From: Enterobacteriaceae bacterium
GTDB taxonomy: Bacteria; Pseudomonadota; Gammaproteobacteria; Enterobacterales; Enterobacteriaceae
NCBI GenBank assembly: GCA_022712475.1
Contig: JALAGK010000447.1
Coordinates: 1 to 9,913, forward strand
Direction of reading: 5' to 3'
Length of the DNA stretch: 9,913 nt
This document shows positions 7,900 through 9,913 of this stretch, one piece after another (the stretch's first letter is position 1; each line of letters starts with the position of its first letter). The notes below the pieces were generated by a model. It saw only the letters and a program-made list of their open reading frames with translations. It searched no databases and was not told where the DNA came from. Made by a program: the position numbers and the translations under genes.

Positions 7900-7917
7900 T
7901 TATCGTTGAGTTTTCAT
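7900..7917 (-). other. Five-codon minicistron in the metG leader
   Basis: Minus-strand ATG AAA ACT CAA CGA TAA (MKTQR-stop) ends 2 nt before the metG ATG and falls within the predicted ~31-nt leader. Neither this ATG nor that of metG has a clear Shine-Dalgarno sequence, so translation of the minicistron and reinitiation at metG is conceivable, but an ORF this short can easily be chance. Confidence 0.2.
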
Positions 7918-7935
7918 GAGTAAAAAAGGGGTTTG

Positions 7936-7964
7936 ATAGTAACAAATGGGGAATAGTTTGGTAA
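7936..7964 (-). promoter_or_regulatory. Probable sigma-70 promoter of metG
   Basis: On the minus strand, -35 TTACCA (7959-7964, 4 of 6 matches to consensus) and -10 TACTAT (7936-7941, 4 of 6) are separated by exactly 17 bp. The predicted start near 7929 gives a leader of about 31 nt. No T-box or SAM-riboswitch-like structure fits into so short a leader. Confidence 0.5.
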
Positions 7965-7999
7965 GCCAAAAGCGAGTGATGGGGGAATTATTCGCTCTC

Positions 8000-8008
8000 T
8001 GGTATGCT
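8000..8008 (+). promoter_or_regulatory. Extended -10 promoter of mrp
   Basis: TGGTATGCT: the extended -10 TG followed by TATGCT (4 of 6 matches). There is no recognisable -35 box at 16-18 bp, as is usual for extended -10 promoters. The predicted start near 8015 gives a leader of about 34 nt that ends in AAAGGAG (8037-8043), 5 nt before the mrp ATG. Confidence 0.45.
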
Positions 8009-8048
8009 TAAGGGCAAGCAATGCCATTACCCTAACAAAGGAGTCGGG

Positions 8049-9158
8049 ATGAACTCGCAATCCCCGTCCAGATCCCCGGAAGCCCTGCGCGCCACGGTTG
8101 CCGGGACGCTGGTCAATTTTCAGCACCCAACGTTAACTCACAATCTCACGGCCCTCAAAGCGCTGCACCACGTGGCCTGGCTTGACGACACCGTGCACAT
8201 TGAGCTGCAAATGCCGTTTGCCTGGAAGAGCGCATTTGAAGAACTTAAAGAGCAGTGCAGTGCGGATTTGCTGCGCCTGACTGGCGCGAAAGCCATTGAC
8301 TGGAAACTCAGCCACAATATCGCCACGCTCAAGCGTGTAAAGGACCAGCCGGGCATCAATGGTGTCAAGAACATCATCGCTGTCAGCTCCGGCAAGGGCG
8401 GCGTGGGGAAATCCTCCACCGCCGTAAACCTGGCGCTGGCGTTGGCCGCTGAAGGGGCGAAAGTCGGTATTCTTGATGCCGACATCTACGGCCCGTCTAT
8501 CCCGACCATGCTTGGCGCAGAAGGCGAGCGCCCCACCTCGCCGGATGGCACCCACATGGCGCCGATTCTGGCCCACGGTCTTGCCACGAATTCCATTGGC
8601 TATCTCGTGACTGATGATAATGCCATGGTCTGGCGCGGGCCGATGGCGAGCAAAGCGCTGATGCAAATGTTGCAGGAAACCCTGTGGCCGGAGCTGGACT
8701 ATCTGGTGCTCGACATGCCGCCAGGCACCGGCGACATTCAGCTGACACTGGCGCAGAACATTCCGGTGACCGGCGCAGTGGTGGTCACCACGCCGCAGGA
8801 CGTCGCGCTGCTGGATGCCAAAAAAGGCATCGTGATGTTCCGCAAAGTTGATGTGCCGGTGCTGGGTATTGTTGAGAACATGAGCATGCATATTTGCAGC
8901 AACTGTGGGCACCATGAGCCGATTTTTGGCACCGGTGGCGCTGAGAAACTGGCGGCAACCTACCACACGGCATTGCTGGGGCAGATGCCGCTGCATATTA
9001 CGCTACGTGAAGACCTGGACCGGGGACAGCCGACGGTGGTGAGCCGCCCGGACAGTGAATTTACTGCCATGTATCGTCAGCTTGCGGGCCGTGTGGCCGC
9101 TCAGCTTTACTGGCAGGGAGAGGTGATCCCGGGCGAGATAGCGTTTCGCGCAGTATGA
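8049..9158 (+). CDS. mrp: Mrp/ApbC, P-loop ATPase and iron-sulfur cluster carrier
   Basis: 369-residue cytoplasmic protein, the same length as E. coli Mrp. The family binds and transfers [4Fe-4S] clusters to apoproteins and hydrolyses ATP; in Salmonella apbC mutants are impaired in thiamine synthesis. The N-terminal MIP18/DUF59-like domain covers about residues 8-95. The ParA/MinD-type ATPase domain starts at about 107, with the deviant Walker A GKGGVGKS (115-122), the Walker B-like LVLDMPPGTGD (219-229) and the DADIYGPSIP switch region (143-152). The cluster-ligating CxxC pair is Cys283 and Cys286 in HICSNCGHHE. The ATG at 8049 is chosen over the one at 8004 because AAAGGAG lies 5 nt upstream and the resulting length equals that of the family. 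Divergent from metG across 151 bp, a conserved enterobacterial arrangement. Confidence 0.97.
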   Translation: MNSQSPSRSPEALRATVAGTLVNFQHPTLTHNLTALKALHHVAWLDDTVHIELQMPFAWKSAFEELKEQCSADLLRLTGAKAIDWKLSHNIATLKRVKDQPGINGVKNIIAVSSGKGGVGKSSTAVNLALALAAEGAKVGILDADIYGPSIPTMLGAEGERPTSPDGTHMAPILAHGLATNSIGYLVTDDNAMVWRGPMASKALMQMLQETLWPELDYLVLDMPPGTGDIQLTLAQNIPVTGAVVVTTPQDVALLDAKKGIVMFRKVDVPVLGIVENMSMHICSNCGHHEPIFGTGGAEKLAATYHTALLGQMPLHITLREDLDRGQPTVVSRPDSEFTAMYRQLAGRVAAQLYWQGEVIPGEIAFRAV

Positions 9159-9178
9159 TAGTTTGAGGTGATTTGCTT

Positions 9179-9207
9179 AAAGCCGCTTCCTGTGAAGCGG
9201 CTTTTTT
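9179..9207 (+). terminator. Rho-independent terminator of mrp
   Basis: 11-bp perfect stem AAAGCCGCTTC / GAAGCGGCTTT with loop CTGT, ending in a run of T (9202-9207), 20 nt after the mrp stop. On the opposite strand the stem also lies 34 nt beyond the rcnB-like stop, but its T-tract there is only TTT, so termination in that direction would be weaker. Confidence 0.93.
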
Positions 9208-9240
9208 ACGGGCGCAGAGCGTGAAGTTCAATCATCTGTA

Positions 9241-9606
9241 TTAGTGCTGATAAAAGATATCGCCCGACATGGCGCGCAGGACTTTGCCGTCGGCATTGGT
9301 GATGAGCACATAGTTGCCGCCCATGTAAGTCCAGTGGCTGTCGGCATCCGGTGCGGGCAGGTGGCGCTGGTTCCACTGGCTGATTTCATATTGCTTTGAA
9401 CGATACAGTTCCGGGACGATGTCACCTGGCTTAAAGGTACGGAAATCAGCGCTAAATTCTTTGAGTTCGAATGACGCGTCACCGTGTTGTGCCTGTGGCT
9501 GCGTTAAGGCTTCCGCCTGTTCATCCGCGCCACCCTGCGCGGCCAGCACCTGGTTGGCGCTTCCAAGCAGCAACGCTGCTGCCAGTAACACAACTTCTCT
9601 ACCCAT
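9241..9606 (-). CDS. RcnB-family periplasmic protein
   Basis: 121-residue secreted protein. A signal peptide is clear (MGREVVLLAAALLLGSANQVLA, cleavage after residue 22), followed by a low-complexity Gln/Ala/Glu-rich linker (about 23-44) and a C-terminal RcnB domain (about 47-121). Its diagnostic stretches are FKPGDIVPELYR, LPAPDADSHWTYMGG and DGKVLRAMSGDIFYQH, which closely parallel E. coli RcnB (YohN, 112 aa). RcnB acts in the periplasm in nickel/cobalt homeostasis with the exporter RcnA. The frame is open for 51 more codons upstream, but I use the ATG at 9606 because GGAG precedes it and the signal peptide starts there. No rcnA or rcnR is in the window: the gene stands alone, facing mrp. 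It could be the true rcnB ortholog, since rcnB lies a few genes from mrp in E. coli, or a paralog with another role; hence no symbol. Confidence 0.88.
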   Translation of the reverse strand: MGREVVLLAAALLLGSANQVLAAQGGADEQAEALTQPQAQHGDASFELKEFSADFRTFKPGDIVPELYRSKQYEISQWNQRHLPAPDADSHWTYMGGNYVLITNADGKVLRAMSGDIFYQH

Positions 9607-9646
9607 AATCACTCCGCTTTTTTGGCTAACCTTTACAGGTACCGGG

Positions 9647-9693
9647 ACAGCATGTGTCTTACAGAAAATACTGTCATGCTGTTTATGATTCAC
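9647..9693 (-). promoter_or_regulatory. Dyad and possible promoter upstream of the rcnB-like gene
   Basis: A perfect 8-bp inverted repeat, ACAGCATG (9647-9654) and CATGCTGT (9675-9682), is separated by 20 bp. Between the arms lies a second, smaller dyad ACAG/CTGT (9661-9664, 9671-9674) and, on the minus strand, the possible -10 TATTTT (9665-9670). GTGAAT (9688-9693) stands at 17-bp spacing and is a weak -35. A dyad bracketing a -10 box fits an operator; the regulator is unknown, and the site does not look like the G-tract RcnR operator. Confidence 0.3.
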
Positions 9694-9724
9694 GCCATTG
9701 AAAAGTGCGGCAAGTTTGATTGTG

Positions 9725-9766
9725 TGTGAAAAGGTGTCATTTCGCAATTTGTGAAACAATTCATTT
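9725..9766. repeat. Tandem imperfect direct repeat
   Basis: TGTGAAAAGGTGTCATTT (9725-9742) and TGTGAAACAATTCATTT (9750-9766) share TGTGAAA at the left and TCATTT at the right and start 25 bp apart. The second copy resembles a weak CRP half-site pair (TGTGA-N6-TCATT, against TGTGA-N6-TCACA). Two similarly oriented sites spaced at slightly more than two helical turns suggest a pair of binding sites for one regulator; this is inference. Confidence 0.35.
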
Positions 9767-9811
9767 ACTTTTTGCTGGCGGACTGTGCCGAAAACACCTG
9801 ACGTTTGTCAG

Positions 9812-9839
9812 TTGTAATATGGGGTAAAATGATTATATT
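9812..9839 (+). promoter_or_regulatory. Promoter-like boxes reading off the right edge
   Basis: TTGTAA (9812-9817, 4 of 6 matches to -35) and TATATT (9834-9839, 5 of 6 to -10) with 16-bp spacing; predicted start near 9846. Just upstream lies the small palindrome CTGAC-GTTT-GTCAG (9798-9811), placed where an operator could act. It probably serves a gene that starts beyond or right at the window end. Confidence 0.4.
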
Positions 9840-9913
9840 TCTCATTTGCATTTATTTGCTGTATTGACCGTGAAGACAGCGCTGAAAAAGCCTGCTTGTC
9901 TTGAGTACAAAGT

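Larger units (their letters stand above)
9607..9913. other. Intergenic region at the right edge, no gene recognised
   Basis: About 300 bp, more AT-rich than the genes around it, between the rcnB-like start and the window end. It holds the dyad, the tandem repeat and the promoter-like boxes listed separately. A GTG at 9870 opens a plus-strand frame to the edge (VKTALKKPACLEYK) without a Shine-Dalgarno sequence; it may be the beginning of the next gene or nothing. A 12-codon hydrophobic ORF at 9829-9867 overlaps the promoter boxes and is unconvincing. Confidence 0.6.

Noticed and set aside
7898..7969. 24-residue N-terminal extension of MetG
   Set aside because: The extension is not homologous to MetG, runs through the predicted promoter and transcription start, and removal gives exactly the E. 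coli length.
8011..8033. AGGGCA...TGCC...CCCT dyads at the predicted mrp transcription start
   Set aside because: Arms of 4 bp that compete with each other; not distinguishable from chance.
8133..8996. Long open frame on the minus strand opposite mrp (287 codons)
   Set aside because: Shadow of a well-conserved mrp frame, His/Arg/Gln-rich translation with no family resemblance, typical of antisense frames in GC-rich genes.
9829..9867. 12-codon hydrophobic ORF MIIFLICIYLLY
   Set aside because: Overlaps the promoter-like boxes, no proper Shine-Dalgarno spacing, AT-rich sequence gives such peptides by chance.

Overview
This window is a stretch of ordinary chromosome from a member of the Enterobacteriaceae. 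The proteins read as close, near full-length relatives of the E. coli K-12 products BglX, OsmF(YehZ)-YehY-YehX-YehW, YohO, MetG and Mrp/ApbC, plus an RcnB-family protein. The gene order partly follows the E. coli 47-48 min region. Composition is moderately GC-rich and even along the window, and I see no transposase, integrase, phage gene, tRNA, rRNA or CRISPR array. Genus cannot be fixed from the sequence alone; the Enterobacter/Cronobacter/Kosakonia side of the family fits at least as well as Escherichia.

Layout, left to right. Bases 1-1641 (+) are the C-terminal ~70% of the periplasmic beta-glucosidase bglX, closed by a strong terminator. Bases 1779-5531 (+) are a tightly packed four-gene operon, osmF-yehY-yehX-yehW, encoding a complete glycine-betaine-type ABC importer: binding protein, permease, ATPase, permease. 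The genes are 3 nt apart or overlap by 8 and 4 nt, and a sigma-S-like promoter precedes osmF. Converging on it and overlapping the 3' end of yehW is the tiny membrane-protein gene yohO (-). Next comes a short spacer holding an unlisted 19-codon ORF (-) with a perfect Shine-Dalgarno sequence and a YohO-like N-terminus, then the terminator of metG. metG (-, methionyl-tRNA synthetase) and mrp (+, Fe-S carrier ATPase) are divergent from a 151-bp spacer with a recognisable promoter for each. mrp ends in a strong hairpin terminator that faces an rcnB-like gene (-). The last ~300 bp are intergenic, with dyads, a tandem direct repeat and a promoter-like sequence reading off the right edge.

How the genes work together: the osmF operon is one transport machine, probably stationary-phase/osmotically induced; metG and mrp are housekeeping genes sharing a divergent promoter region; bglX, yohO and the rcnB-like gene look like separate transcription units. 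Relative to E. coli K-12, the genes that lie between yohO and metG there (mlrA, btsSR and the yeh genes) are absent here, as are yehA-E between mrp and rcnB.

No new multi-gene system is visible. The observations most worth checking are the candidate small ORF beside yohO, with an RNA hairpin covering its start, and the likely antisense overlap between the osmF-operon transcript and yohO.
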